From positions 1-64,000 of the forward strand of contig JAKFWF010000056.1 of NCBI GenBank assembly GCA_021730785.1: a stretch of DNA of 64,000 bases, read 5' to 3'. This document shows, one piece after another, positions 17,570 through 26,235 of the stretch (position 1 is the stretch's first letter; every line of letters begins with the position of its first letter). Origin of the DNA: Hyphomicrobiaceae bacterium. Lineage in GTDB: Bacteria; Pseudomonadota; Alphaproteobacteria; Rhizobiales; Hyphomicrobiaceae. Position numbers and translations under genes: made by a program. The notes below the pieces were generated by a model. It had not been told where the DNA came from. It saw only the letters and a program-made list of their open reading frames with translations, and searched no databases.

Positions 17570-19303
17570 TCAACTATTGCGCAGCCTCGGACCGCCGCCG
17601 AAGCCTGGAATGCGGTTGGCCATGATGATCACCGCGGCGCTCATCAGCAGCATGACCAGGCCGAGCACCGCGATGGCGCCGAGATCGCCGCTTTCCTTGA
17701 GATCGAAGATCAGCACGCTCATTACCTTGGTATCGGACGTGAACAGGATGATCGCGGCCGACAACTCACGCACCACGGCGACGAAGATGAAGCACCACGT
17801 GGCGATCACGCCCGTCCGCAGCAGCGGCGCCGTGATCTGGCGCAGTGCCTGCAGGCGGGACGCGCCCAGGATGCGGCTCGCTTCCTCAAGCTCTGGATGC
17901 ACCGAATGGAACGCTGAACTCAGCTGCTGGTAGGCCGCCGGCAGTTCGACCGTCACGTAGGCGATCAGCAGGATCCACAGCGTGCCGTACAGCACCAGCG
18001 GTGGCCGGGTGTAGGAGAGAAACAGCCCGACGCCCAACACGATGCCGGGAACGGCGATCGGCGCGGTTGCGAGCGCGGCCAGGAAGCGGTAGCCCGGCAC
18101 CGCCTTGCGCGCCACCAGATAGGCAATGACCAGGGCGAGGATGGTGCCTGCGGTTGCTGTGAGCGCCGCCAGCAGAAACGTGTTCTGCAGCACGCGCCGC
18201 GTCTGCGACAGCTCGAAGAACGTGAAGTGGAAGTTCTGCAGGGTCAGCGTATCGAATGTGACGAGGCGTGAGGCGGTCTTGGAGAACGCCGCATTCAGCA
18301 GCGCTCCATAGGGCAGGAACACCGGCAGCATCAGCAGGGCAAAGCAGAGAACGACCGCCGGAAGCTTCATCCAGCCGAGCCTGACGAGGCGCGGCGAGCC
18401 ATACTTGCCTCCGACCACGGTGTAGCCGCCGCGGCTCAGGATCTTTGCCTGCCCGCGCAGCAGAATGATCGTCAGCAGCAGCAGCGGCAGGGAGGCGGCC
18501 GCTGCCAGTTCGGGCTTCGGCGGGAATTGGAACAGCGTCCAGATCTTGGTCGTCAGCGTGTTGAAGCCGGCTGGAATGGCGAGGATGGCTGGTGAGCCGA
18601 ACAGGTTGAGCGCCTGCAGAAACGCAATCAGCATGCCAGCCAGCAGTGCCGGCAGCGCGAGCGGAATGGTGATCCGCCGGGCGGTGGTCCAGGTGCGGCC
18701 GCCGAGCATCGAGGATGCGTCTTCGAGTTCGCCCGGAATGCGGTCGAGCGCGTTGGCGACCAGCACGAATACGTACGGGAAGGTGTAGCAGCAGATGACG
18801 AAGATCAGCCCCGTCAGCGAGTAGATGTTGAACAATGGCTCGGTGGCGGCGTCGCCGCCGGTCGCCGAACGCCAAGCCTGGTTCAACAGGCCGCTGTTGG
18901 GGGCGGCCAGCAGTTCCCATGCGATAGCGCCGAGGAACGGTGGCGTCACGAACGAGGCCATGATGAGGGTTCGAACCGTGCCCTTCAGCGGCATGTCGGT
19001 GCGTGCGACCAGCCAGCCCATGGGGGCTGCGATCAGACAGCAGATGACGCCGACGCTGGTGGCGATGGTGAGCGTGGTGATCAGCGGCTCGAAGAAGGTG
19101 TCGTCGTTGAGCAGGCGCGCGAAGTTGGCGAGCGTCGGTGCGCCGGTCTTGTCGGTGAAGGCGAACACGAACAGCCACGCCATTGGCACGACGATCAGGC
19201 CGGCCAGGATGAGGGCGAACGCGATCATCACCGGCATCGACAGATCGAGGCGGATGCGGGCGCGAGGGGCAGGTGCGGCGACGGGGGTGGTCGTGACGGA
19301 CAA
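17570..19303 (-). CDS. iron(III)-type ABC transporter permease, two permease domains
   Basis: A 577-residue inner-membrane protein with two copies of the binding-protein-dependent permease domain, about 12 hydrophobic helices in all, as in FbpB/AfuB-like Fe3+ and putative 2-aminoethylphosphonate transporters. EAA-type loops are visible at ELEDASSMLGGRTWTTARRITIP and ELEEASRILGASRLQALRQIT. The start is a TTG at 19303 with AGGATC upstream. No ATPase or binding-protein gene is adjacent, so the rest of the transporter must be encoded elsewhere. It leads the minus-strand run down to the TRAP genes. Confidence 0.88.
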   Translation of the reverse strand: MSVTTTPVAAPAPRARIRLDLSMPVMIAFALILAGLIVVPMAWLFVFAFTDKTGAPTLANFARLLNDDTFFEPLITTLTIATSVGVICCLIAAPMGWLVARTDMPLKGTVRTLIMASFVTPPFLGAIAWELLAAPNSGLLNQAWRSATGGDAATEPLFNIYSLTGLIFVICCYTFPYVFVLVANALDRIPGELEDASSMLGGRTWTTARRITIPLALPALLAGMLIAFLQALNLFGSPAILAIPAGFNTLTTKIWTLFQFPPKPELAAAASLPLLLLTIILLRGQAKILSRGGYTVVGGKYGSPRLVRLGWMKLPAVVLCFALLMLPVFLPYGALLNAAFSKTASRLVTFDTLTLQNFHFTFFELSQTRRVLQNTFLLAALTATAGTILALVIAYLVARKAVPGYRFLAALATAPIAVPGIVLGVGLFLSYTRPPLVLYGTLWILLIAYVTVELPAAYQQLSSAFHSVHPELEEASRILGASRLQALRQITAPLLRTGVIATWCFIFVAVVRELSAAIILFTSDTKVMSVLIFDLKESGDLGAIAVLGLVMLLMSAAVIIMANRIPGFGGGPRLRNS

Positions 19304-19456
19304 GGCCAGGTGATCCTAACGTGCAAGGGCAGGTGCAATGTGTCGTGCGGTGCGTGCGACGAAGCACATCACCGGTGGCAGCAGGTTCCACTATAGAATA
19401 AGTGTCGGTTGGCCTTGGAACTGGCAAGCGCTTTGTTCGCGCGGCCGGCGGATTGC

Positions 19457-20500
19457 CTATCCCTTGATCATGGCCTCGAGCGGCATGGTGGAGGCGTTGC
19501 CGAGGCTTGCATAGTTCGCGGGCTTGGCGAGCCACTCATCCATCGCCTTGAAGCCCAGATCGCGCAATGACGCGATGAGGGCCAGATCGCCGTCGAGCTT
19601 GCTCGACGCCGGGTACGCACTGATATCGTCGCCCCCGCCGACTCGATGCAGGAAGATCTCGCGATACTCCGTGTCCTTTAGGCCACCATGCCGGAGCCGC
19701 TCGTTGATGAACTCCACATGGCGCAACTCACGCAGCAGCGGTGCATTGAACGAGATTTCGTTGAGCCGGTCCAGGATGCCGTGGGCGGTGCGCGGCACCT
19801 CCTCGCGGCGGATCGGGTTGATCTGCACCAGCAGGACGTCCTGCGACACACAGTTCTTGAAGAACGGCTCGATCGCCGGGTTGCCCATGTAGCCGCCGTC
19901 CCAATAGGCTTCCGTGCCGATTTCGACGGCATGGAACACGGTCGGCAGGCAGGCGGAGGCGAGCACGGCATCGGCGGTCACCTCGTCGCCCGTGAACACC
20001 TTGATCTGCCCGGTGCGCACGTTGGTCGCCGAAATGAACAGCTGCACGTGGGAGCTGCAGGACTTGACCAGTTCGAAGTTCACTTCGCGCAGCAGCAGAT
20101 CGCGCAGCGGATTGATGTTCAGCGGATTGAACTGGTAGGGCGAGGCCACCTGCGTCCACCAGGTGAACATAGCGATGGCCGGGTTCTGGTCGAGGCCCCA
20201 GGCCTTTTCCCAAGTCTTCGACCAGCCGTTGTCCCAGGCAGCCGTTGGCGAGGCCGGCACGCGATAGGCAACCCGCTCCCAGAAGTCTTTCAGCTGCTGG
20301 CGCGCTTTTGCCCGCCCGCCTTCGACGAGGCCTTCCGCCATCACGACCGCGTTCATGGCGCCGGCACTGGTGCCTGATACGGCCTCGATCTCGATGCGCT
20401 CGTCGGCGAGCAGCCGGTCGAGCACGCCCCAGGCGTAGGCGCCATGGCTGCCGCCGCCCTGGAGCGCGACGTTGATCTTCTTGCGCTTATCGCGGGCCAT
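19457..20500 (-). CDS. patatin-like phospholipase
   Basis: A 347-residue protein from the ATG at 20500, one base after the stop of the upstream dehydrogenase gene, so the two are probably translated from one transcript. Patatin hallmarks are present in order: oxyanion loop ALQGGGSHGAYAWG (about residues 12-25), nucleophile GTSAGAMN (Ser near 48) and the dyad aspartate in YWDGGYMGNP. Such enzymes hydrolyse acyl esters of lipids; no signal peptide is seen. The link with 3-hydroxybutyrate dehydrogenase is typical of proteobacteria that turn over polyhydroxybutyrate, where this patatin often follows the dehydrogenase gene. Confidence 0.9.
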   Translation of the reverse strand: MARDKRKKINVALQGGGSHGAYAWGVLDRLLADERIEIEAVSGTSAGAMNAVVMAEGLVEGGRAKARQQLKDFWERVAYRVPASPTAAWDNGWSKTWEKAWGLDQNPAIAMFTWWTQVASPYQFNPLNINPLRDLLLREVNFELVKSCSSHVQLFISATNVRTGQIKVFTGDEVTADAVLASACLPTVFHAVEIGTEAYWDGGYMGNPAIEPFFKNCVSQDVLLVQINPIRREEVPRTAHGILDRLNEISFNAPLLRELRHVEFINERLRHGGLKDTEYREIFLHRVGGGDDISAYPASSKLDGDLALIASLRDLGFKAMDEWLAKPANYASLGNASTMPLEAMIKG

Positions 20501-20501
20501 C

Positions 20502-21281
20502 CTATTCGGCCGTCCAGCCGCCGTCGATCGAGTAGTTGGCGCCGGTGATGGCGCCGGCCGCCGGGCTTGCCAGGAACACGGCCAGGTCGGCCACCTGTTC
20601 GACGGTGACGAATTGCTGCGTCGGCTGCTTGTGCAGCAACACCTTCTTGGCCGCTGCCTCGGTGATGCCCTTCGATTTCGCAATAACCGGGATCTGCTTT
20701 TCGACGAGCGGCGTCCACACGAAGCCCGGCGAAATCGCGTTCGAGGTGATGCCGAATTCGGCCGTCTCCAATGCAACGGCCTTGGTGAAACCGGCGAGGC
20801 CGTGCTTGGCTGCCACATAGGCGGTCCTTAAGGGTGAGGCGACCACCGAGTGCGCCGAGCAGATATTGATGATGCGGCCGAACTTGCGCGCCTTCATGCC
20901 GGGGATCGCGGTGCGCACGGCATGGAACGCCGAGGTCAGGTTGATGGCGATGATCTCGTCCCACTTCTCGATCGGGAAGTCCTCGACGGGCGCCAAGTGC
21001 TGGATGCCGGCATTGTTGACGATGATGTCGAGGCTGCCGAAGTCCTTTTCGCACTTCGTCACCATGTCGGTGATCTGGTTGGTGCGCAGCATGTTGGCTG
21101 GATCGAAGGCGACGCGTGTGCCGTGTGCCGTCACCGCCTGGATGGCGGCCGCATTGTCGGCTTCCGTGCCGAGCCCGTTCATGACGATGTTGGCGCCGGC
21201 CGCCGCGAGTGCGTGCGCGATGCCGAGGCCGATGCCGGAGGTGGAGCCGGTGACGATGGCGGTCTTGCCTTTGAGCTGCAT
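20502..21281 (-). CDS. bdhA: 3-hydroxybutyrate dehydrogenase
   Basis: Start at 21281 (MQLKGKTAIVTGSTSGIGLG) with AAGAGGA upstream; 259 residues, the usual length. A classical SDR with the NAD motif TGSTSGIG, NNAG and an intact active site (Ser in ICSAHSVVAS and YVAAK). The segments GRIINICSAHS and FVWTPLVEKQI match the D-3-hydroxybutyrate dehydrogenase family, which interconverts 3-hydroxybutyrate and acetoacetate with NAD during polyhydroxybutyrate or ketone-body use. It overlaps functionally and almost physically with the downstream patatin gene. Confidence 0.92.
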   Translation of the reverse strand: MQLKGKTAIVTGSTSGIGLGIAHALAAAGANIVMNGLGTEADNAAAIQAVTAHGTRVAFDPANMLRTNQITDMVTKCEKDFGSLDIIVNNAGIQHLAPVEDFPIEKWDEIIAINLTSAFHAVRTAIPGMKARKFGRIINICSAHSVVASPLRTAYVAAKHGLAGFTKAVALETAEFGITSNAISPGFVWTPLVEKQIPVIAKSKGITEAAAKKVLLHKQPTQQFVTVEQVADLAVFLASPAAGAITGANYSIDGGWTAE

Positions 21282-21460
21282 GGGGTCCTCTTGGGCTGCG
21301 TTTGGTGCTGGGGCCGCGCCGCACGGCGTGTTGCGGTGCAGCAGGACGTCAGGGGGACTGCTACAGCGTTGCGTGCGTCGCGGGAAGCCTGATAGTCGCG
21401 GCTGAGCTTCGTCAGGGGGCTGGCAGAAGTGCGATTGTGGATGGGCATGGAGGCTGAAGA

Positions 21461-22234
21461 TTGCGGGTTTCACTCGTACTTCCGGCACGAAATGAGGCGG
21501 GTAGCATCGGCGGCGTGGTCGAGGAGATCTACCGCCGCGTGCCGCCAGCTATGCTGGGCGAGGTGATCGTCGTGGACGACGCGGGCAGCGATGCGACGCC
21601 AGAGCTGATCAAGGCGCTGATCACCAAAGGACAGCTCACCGGCCTGCACTACCTGCGGCACGAGGCCAACTGCGGGCCGGCCGCAGCGTTGCGGTCGGGC
21701 GTGCTGGCTGCCCGGTTTCCGATCGTTGTGACATTGGAGCCAAGCGGGCAAAACGACCCCGCCGATGTCACGCGGCTGGTGGAGCGGCTCGCTGTATCCG
21801 GTGCAGCGGGTCCAGCGTTGGCATGCGGCTGGCGGACGCGGCGGCGCGGATCCCGATTGCAGCGGTGGTCGGCCGGCATTGGCCGCCTGGTGCGCAGGCT
21901 CATGCTCGGCGATACCAGCCCCGATGCCGGCTGCGGGATCAGAGCGTTCTGGCGCGACGCCTTTCTGCTGCTGCCCCACTTCGCGGCGAATTCGGTCTAC
22001 CTGCCCGTGCTGTTTCGCAGTCACGGTCACGAGGTCGTCCATGTTCCGGTCAACGACCGGCTGACCGATGCGCGATCAAGCTCTGTACGCGAGGCTGGAA
22101 GTGCACTCGATCTTCTAGCCGTTGCTTGGTTGCGGCGGCGCACCAGGCTGCCCGTGATCATCGAGCAATGGCCCGACGGTGGGCTTGAAGCGACGCGCCC
22201 GATCGTAAAGCGAGACGCGCGGCATCGCTCGTAG
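21461..22234 (+). CDS. glycosyltransferase family 2 protein
   Basis: A 257-residue protein starting at a TTG (21461) that has GGAGG seven bases upstream. The N-terminus VSLVLPARNEAGSIGGVVEEI and EVIVVDDAGSDAT is the GT-A fold of family 2 (dolichol-phosphate-mannose synthase branch). The second acidic motif, usually DGDxQ(N)DP, reads LEPSGQNDP, so the metal-binding aspartates are replaced while GQNDP is kept. No transmembrane helices follow. It is divergent from the dehydrogenase gene. It may be an inactive or metal-independent member; the sugar donor and acceptor are unknown. Confidence 0.8.
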   Translation: MRVSLVLPARNEAGSIGGVVEEIYRRVPPAMLGEVIVVDDAGSDATPELIKALITKGQLTGLHYLRHEANCGPAAALRSGVLAARFPIVVTLEPSGQNDPADVTRLVERLAVSGAAGPALACGWRTRRRGSRLQRWSAGIGRLVRRLMLGDTSPDAGCGIRAFWRDAFLLLPHFAANSVYLPVLFRSHGHEVVHVPVNDRLTDARSSSVREAGSALDLLAVAWLRRRTRLPVIIEQWPDGGLEATRPIVKRDARHRS

Positions 22235-22335
22235 CGCGGATGTAAACACGTTTTCGTGATCGAGCGCGGTTTGCCCGCTGTTGCGCCACGCCGGTAGGCT
22301 ACGCGACTGTGCCGTCAAACCAGGAGACCCGAGCC

Positions 22336-22782
22336 ATGCGCTTTCTCATTTTGCTTGCAACTTCATTGCTGTTCGCCGCCTCCGCTTCGGCGCAATCCTT
22401 GAAAGTGCGCGAGACCAAGTCGACGGTGAAGGAAGCGGCCGACCGGCTGGTCAAGGCGGTCGAGGAGAAGGGCCTGAAGGTCGCGGCCCGCGTCGATCAT
22501 GCGGCGGGTGCCAAGGCCGTCGGCCTCGAAATGCCGCCGACCGAGGTCATTATGTTCGGCAATCCCAAGCTTGGCACGCCGCTGATGCTGGCAAACCCGC
22601 AACTGGGCGTCGATCTGCCGCTGAAGATCGTGATCTGGGAGGCAGCGCCCGGCAAGACCATGATCGGCTACACCGCGCCCGACAGCCTCAAAGCGCGCTT
22701 CGACATCAAGGACAAAGATGCCCTGTTCAAGACCATGGGCGATGCGCTCGAAGGCTTTGCCGCCGCTGCTGCCGGGCCATAA
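22336..22782 (+). CDS. exported DUF302-domain protein
   Basis: A 148-residue protein from the ATG at 22336, preceded by AGGAGA. The first 19 residues (MRFLILLATSLLFAASASA) are a signal peptide. The rest, with VKEAADRLVKAVEEKGLKV, EVIMFGNPKLGTPLM and LPLKIVIWE, is a DUF302 domain, a small alpha/beta fold of unknown biochemical role found in many periplasmic proteins. It stands alone downstream of the glycosyltransferase gene. Confidence 0.88.
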   Translation: MRFLILLATSLLFAASASAQSLKVRETKSTVKEAADRLVKAVEEKGLKVAARVDHAAGAKAVGLEMPPTEVIMFGNPKLGTPLMLANPQLGVDLPLKIVIWEAAPGKTMIGYTAPDSLKARFDIKDKDALFKTMGDALEGFAAAAAGP

Positions 22783-22836
22783 CGTTGAAGCTTGTCGTGA
22801 ACGGGCACCGCCGCGGCCGAGACGAAATCCGTGTGA

Positions 22837-22864
22837 CTTTTGCCGAACCATGGTTCGGCAAAAG
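22837..22864. terminator. 28-base perfect palindrome between convergent genes (bidirectional terminator candidate)
   Basis: CTTTTGCCGAACCATGGTTCGGCAAAAG is its own reverse complement over all 28 bases. As RNA it would fold into a 12-bp stem with a CAUG loop, and the ends carry A and T runs on both strands. It sits between the convergent DUF302 gene and the STAND NTPase gene, where a two-way terminator would be expected. A protein-binding site is the alternative. Confidence 0.5.
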
Positions 22865-22983
22865 GTCCGGGTCTGCGGCTCCACTGTCTAAATCTGTGAA
22901 CCCTTTGGGCTTAGGGAGTGGCCGTTTGGACCCGTGCGCCAACCATTGAAGATGAAGGCTGGCAGGGCCCGGGGAAACGGTCG

Positions 22984-25900
22984 TCAGCCCCCCCCGCGTG
23001 CCAGTTCCGCCTTGGCCGCAATGTGTTCCCAGAACCCGGTTTTGCAGATGTCCGGGGAGGCAGCCTTGGCTAGGTGTTGCAGCGCCTCTGCCTTGCGGCC
23101 GGCAAGCATCAACTTCTGGCCGACATAGAAATGCGCCTCGCAAATCTCATCAGGCTTCGATGCAGCCTTTAGCGTCGCCTCGGTTGAGCGTTTGCCGAGC
23201 ATCATTTCCATGACCGGTTTTGGCCAATTGGTGCTGACGCGCGCCATATCCGCCGCCAACTCGATATCGGCCATGCCTCCGGCCTGGGCGCGGGCGCGGG
23301 CGATGTAACGCAACAGCATGGTGTAAACATCTTCGCTGTCGGTGTTGATCAGTCGACCAAGGTCGATCGCCGCCTGCTCGAAATCGCCATGGTAGAAGCG
23401 CGCAAGTCCCCGGTCCCGCAACATGCGCTTGTCGCCGGGCTTGTGGGTGAGCGCGACATCGAAATCGGCGATGGTGCGGGCGAACTCGCCCCGTCCTTCG
23501 TAATACTTGGCTCTCATCTGATAGGCCTCGGCCGACTTAGGTGCGATCCGGATGGCGGCGTCGTAGTCCTGCACGGCCTTCGCCGCAGAGGCGCCGCCTT
23601 GCCGCGCCAGCGCATCCGCGCGCTTGGCCAAGTAGTCGGCGTTGTTGGCAACGAGTGCGATTGCTGCGTCGTAGTCCTTGATCGCGTCGGCGTATCGGGT
23701 CGGGGCATTGCCCCGCAGCACAATTTCGGCCCGCAGGACATGCGCGGCCGCAATCTTCTTGCGCAGTGTGTCGTTGGGCGCCGACAGTCGCTCCGCCGCT
23801 CGGTAATCGTTCATGGCAGTGTCCGGCTGGCTGCCCCGCAACAGGAGATCGCCGCGTTCGATCAGCACTTTGTCCAGCGTATCGGGCATGACGAGTTTGT
23901 CGGCGAGCTTATCGATGACGTGCGTGTAGTCCTTGTGCGCCTCGGCCGTCTCGAATTTGGCGACCTGCGCACGCGCTCGACCAAGATAGCCTTCCGCACG
24001 GCTTGGCTCGCGCTTGATCAGTCTGGCGAACGTATCGATGGCGTGGTCGTACTGTTGGCGCTCATGGTACTGACGACCGACCGAGACGTCGGCGTCGACG
24101 GTCGGCACCAGCGCGTTCAAAAGCGAGGTCGCGATCGAGTAGCCGTTCGACACAACCGACTGCGGATTGAGCGGCGGCAGTTTGCTCAGATCGATCGGCG
24201 GGGTGTGCTGTACGGCCTGCCACGCCAGGATGCCGCCGCGGTACCAATAGACATGCTTGTAGCCGAGATGCAGCGAACGTAACGAGGCGTTATAGGAATA
24301 GGGGCAGGTGGCGCCCGAGCAGAAATATACGAGGGGCACGTTCTGGTCGCCCTGCGTCAGCTCGGTCAACTCGGCCTTGAGGCGTTTTTGCACGTCATCG
24401 TCGAAGGTACCCGTTTTGCCAGCGAATCCGAGATACTTCGAGCCGGGAATGTAGACGACCGTGGTCGTGTCGCCGCGCGGATAGACGTCGAGCAGAAGGA
24501 ACTTCGAGCCATTGAGCGCACCGCTTTCGATAGCGCGCTCGAGTTCAGCTGTGCCGATCAGTCGTCCGCCGGGGATGGCGCGGGGCGAGGCCGATCCATC
24601 GCCAAGCAACGTGATCTGTGGCTCCACCGAGGATTGGGACCACTCATTGGCCGGGTTGTCGTAGATGAGTGCGGCCCTGACGATCGCCGTCACTGACGCC
24701 ATGCCGAGCAAGGCCGCGATCGGCAATGCGACAAACACGGTCGCCGCCGTCGCCTTGCGAGTCCGACGGCGGCGCACCGAGGTCTTCAAGAACTCCAGGG
24801 TCAGCGGGAAACTGTCGCCGTAGCGTTGCGCCCAGGCGGCATTCGGCTTGTCTTCCGACAGCCAGTTTTCCGCAACCGCCAGATCGAGCGTCGACAGTGC
24901 ATTGCCACGCCGCACTTTCCACAGCTTCGCGCGCCGTTCGTTGGCCCGGTACGTCTCGGCCGCCTGATATTCATCGACCACCCAATCGCGCAACTTGCCC
25001 CACTGACGAATGAGGCTCTCGTGGGTGATGTCGATCACGGTTTCCGGCAACAGCGCGGTCGGCGTGGCGGGTGTGAGGAAATGCCGGCCGGGCGCGCGAA
25101 ATGCCTCGATGATCGGCAGCAGCGTCGGAATCGGCGCATCGACAATCTCTGAGATGAGCTGGATCGACGCCGGCCGCCGCACCGTCCTCAACCCGGCCTG
25201 GCTTTCGGTAAGCGCGCGGAAGATGCGGCACGTCAGCTCGCGCTGCCTTGCGGACAGGGATTTCAGTACCAGATCGGCATGATCAGAGAGCGCGCCTTGC
25301 CGGCCTGCCCCCTTTGTCGCGTCGCGTTCAGCATCGCCGATACCCCCAAGCTGGACATAGTCCTCCAGCGTCAGGACGAGGCGATCTCGCGACGAGCGTT
25401 TGCGCGCACGCTCCCACAGCAGCATCAATATGTGCTGCATGAGCGGCAGCTGGTCCGGATTGCCGGCCATGTCGTTCAAGATCCGCGTGACCAACTCGGC
25501 TTCGACGCGACCATCGAAAACCTCGGCCGGTCCCTCGATCGCCTCCCGGCACTGGTCTCGCGTCAGGCGGGGCGTCAGGAATTGACCATCGTTGATCTGC
25601 TCCGCCAGGCCGACGAAACGCGCGCAATCACCAAGGAAGTCCGAGCGCATCGTTATGACGACATAGATCGGGCGGTCGCGTTGGCGCGCGCTGGCGAGCA
25701 GTAGTTGCACGAAGGCGCTGACGTCGTCGCCGATGCGGCCTTGCCGGTAGCGGAAGATCTCCTCGAACTGATCGACGAGCAGCAGAATATTGGTGTCACC
25801 GGGGACGTCGATCTCGTCGAGCCAAGATACGAGACCCTTCGGGCCGCGTGTGAGCTTTGCTTCGATCAGGCGCGCTTCATGTTCATCGGGCTCGCGGCCC

Positions 25901-26214
25901 AACCCGCGCGACAGCGAAGATGTCAGGCGCATGAACGGCTGATTGCCCGGCGCGAAATCGGCAACCACCCACTTCGAGCCGGCCTCCACCAAAAGGCCGC
26001 GGTCGAGCGCGTCCAGCAAGCCGACACGCACGAGCGAGGACTTGCCGGACCCGGAATATCCCGTCACCGCGAGGAACCGGTGCGTGGCCATTCGATCGAC
26101 CAGGTCGCTGATGGCGTCTTCCCGTCCGAAGAAAATATGCGTCTCGTCGCGGCTGAACGAGCGTAGCCCTGGATAGGGCATTTCGACGGCATCCGTCGTT
26201 TCCATGGGCTTCAT
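22984..26214 (-). CDS. nSTAND NTPase with transmembrane helix, rhodanese-like domain and TPR tail
   Basis: A 1076-residue protein, start ATG at 26214 with GGGAG eight bases upstream. Residues 10-475 form an nSTAND1-type NTPase: PYPGLRSFSRDE, GREDAI, Walker A GYSGSGKSS (52-60), Walker B LLLVDQFEEIF (144-154) and the winged-helix signature THESLIRQW (398-406). A transmembrane helix spans about 489-514. Residues 550-670 resemble a rhodanese, with Cys632 and Cys637 in FCSGATCPYS and the ending GYKHVYWYRGGILAWQ. From about 705 to 1050 there are TPR-like repeats. STAND proteins sense a trigger and oligomerise; the TPRs could be the sensor. It is translated from the same transcript as the TIR gene, whose stop lies 21 bases upstream. 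Confidence 0.85.
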   Translation of the reverse strand: MKPMETTDAVEMPYPGLRSFSRDETHIFFGREDAISDLVDRMATHRFLAVTGYSGSGKSSLVRVGLLDALDRGLLVEAGSKWVVADFAPGNQPFMRLTSSLSRGLGREPDEHEARLIEAKLTRGPKGLVSWLDEIDVPGDTNILLLVDQFEEIFRYRQGRIGDDVSAFVQLLLASARQRDRPIYVVITMRSDFLGDCARFVGLAEQINDGQFLTPRLTRDQCREAIEGPAEVFDGRVEAELVTRILNDMAGNPDQLPLMQHILMLLWERARKRSSRDRLVLTLEDYVQLGGIGDAERDATKGAGRQGALSDHADLVLKSLSARQRELTCRIFRALTESQAGLRTVRRPASIQLISEIVDAPIPTLLPIIEAFRAPGRHFLTPATPTALLPETVIDITHESLIRQWGKLRDWVVDEYQAAETYRANERRAKLWKVRRGNALSTLDLAVAENWLSEDKPNAAWAQRYGDSFPLTLEFLKTSVRRRRTRKATAATVFVALPIAALLGMASVTAIVRAALIYDNPANEWSQSSVEPQITLLGDGSASPRAIPGGRLIGTAELERAIESGALNGSKFLLLDVYPRGDTTTVVYIPGSKYLGFAGKTGTFDDDVQKRLKAELTELTQGDQNVPLVYFCSGATCPYSYNASLRSLHLGYKHVYWYRGGILAWQAVQHTPPIDLSKLPPLNPQSVVSNGYSIATSLLNALVPTVDADVSVGRQYHERQQYDHAIDTFARLIKREPSRAEGYLGRARAQVAKFETAEAHKDYTHVIDKLADKLVMPDTLDKVLIERGDLLLRGSQPDTAMNDYRAAERLSAPNDTLRKKIAAAHVLRAEIVLRGNAPTRYADAIKDYDAAIALVANNADYLAKRADALARQGGASAAKAVQDYDAAIRIAPKSAEAYQMRAKYYEGRGEFARTIADFDVALTHKPGDKRMLRDRGLARFYHGDFEQAAIDLGRLINTDSEDVYTMLLRYIARARAQAGGMADIELAADMARVSTNWPKPVMEMMLGKRSTEATLKAASKPDEICEAHFYVGQKLMLAGRKAEALQHLAKAASPDICKTGFWEHIAAKAELARGGG

Positions 26215-26235
26215 GACGGCACTCCCGTTACCGGA

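Noticed and set aside
17886-19535. A 549-codon frame on the minus strand overlapping the ABC permease gene in another frame
   Set aside because: Arg/His/Pro-rich translation; the permease frame has transmembrane helices and EAA loops.
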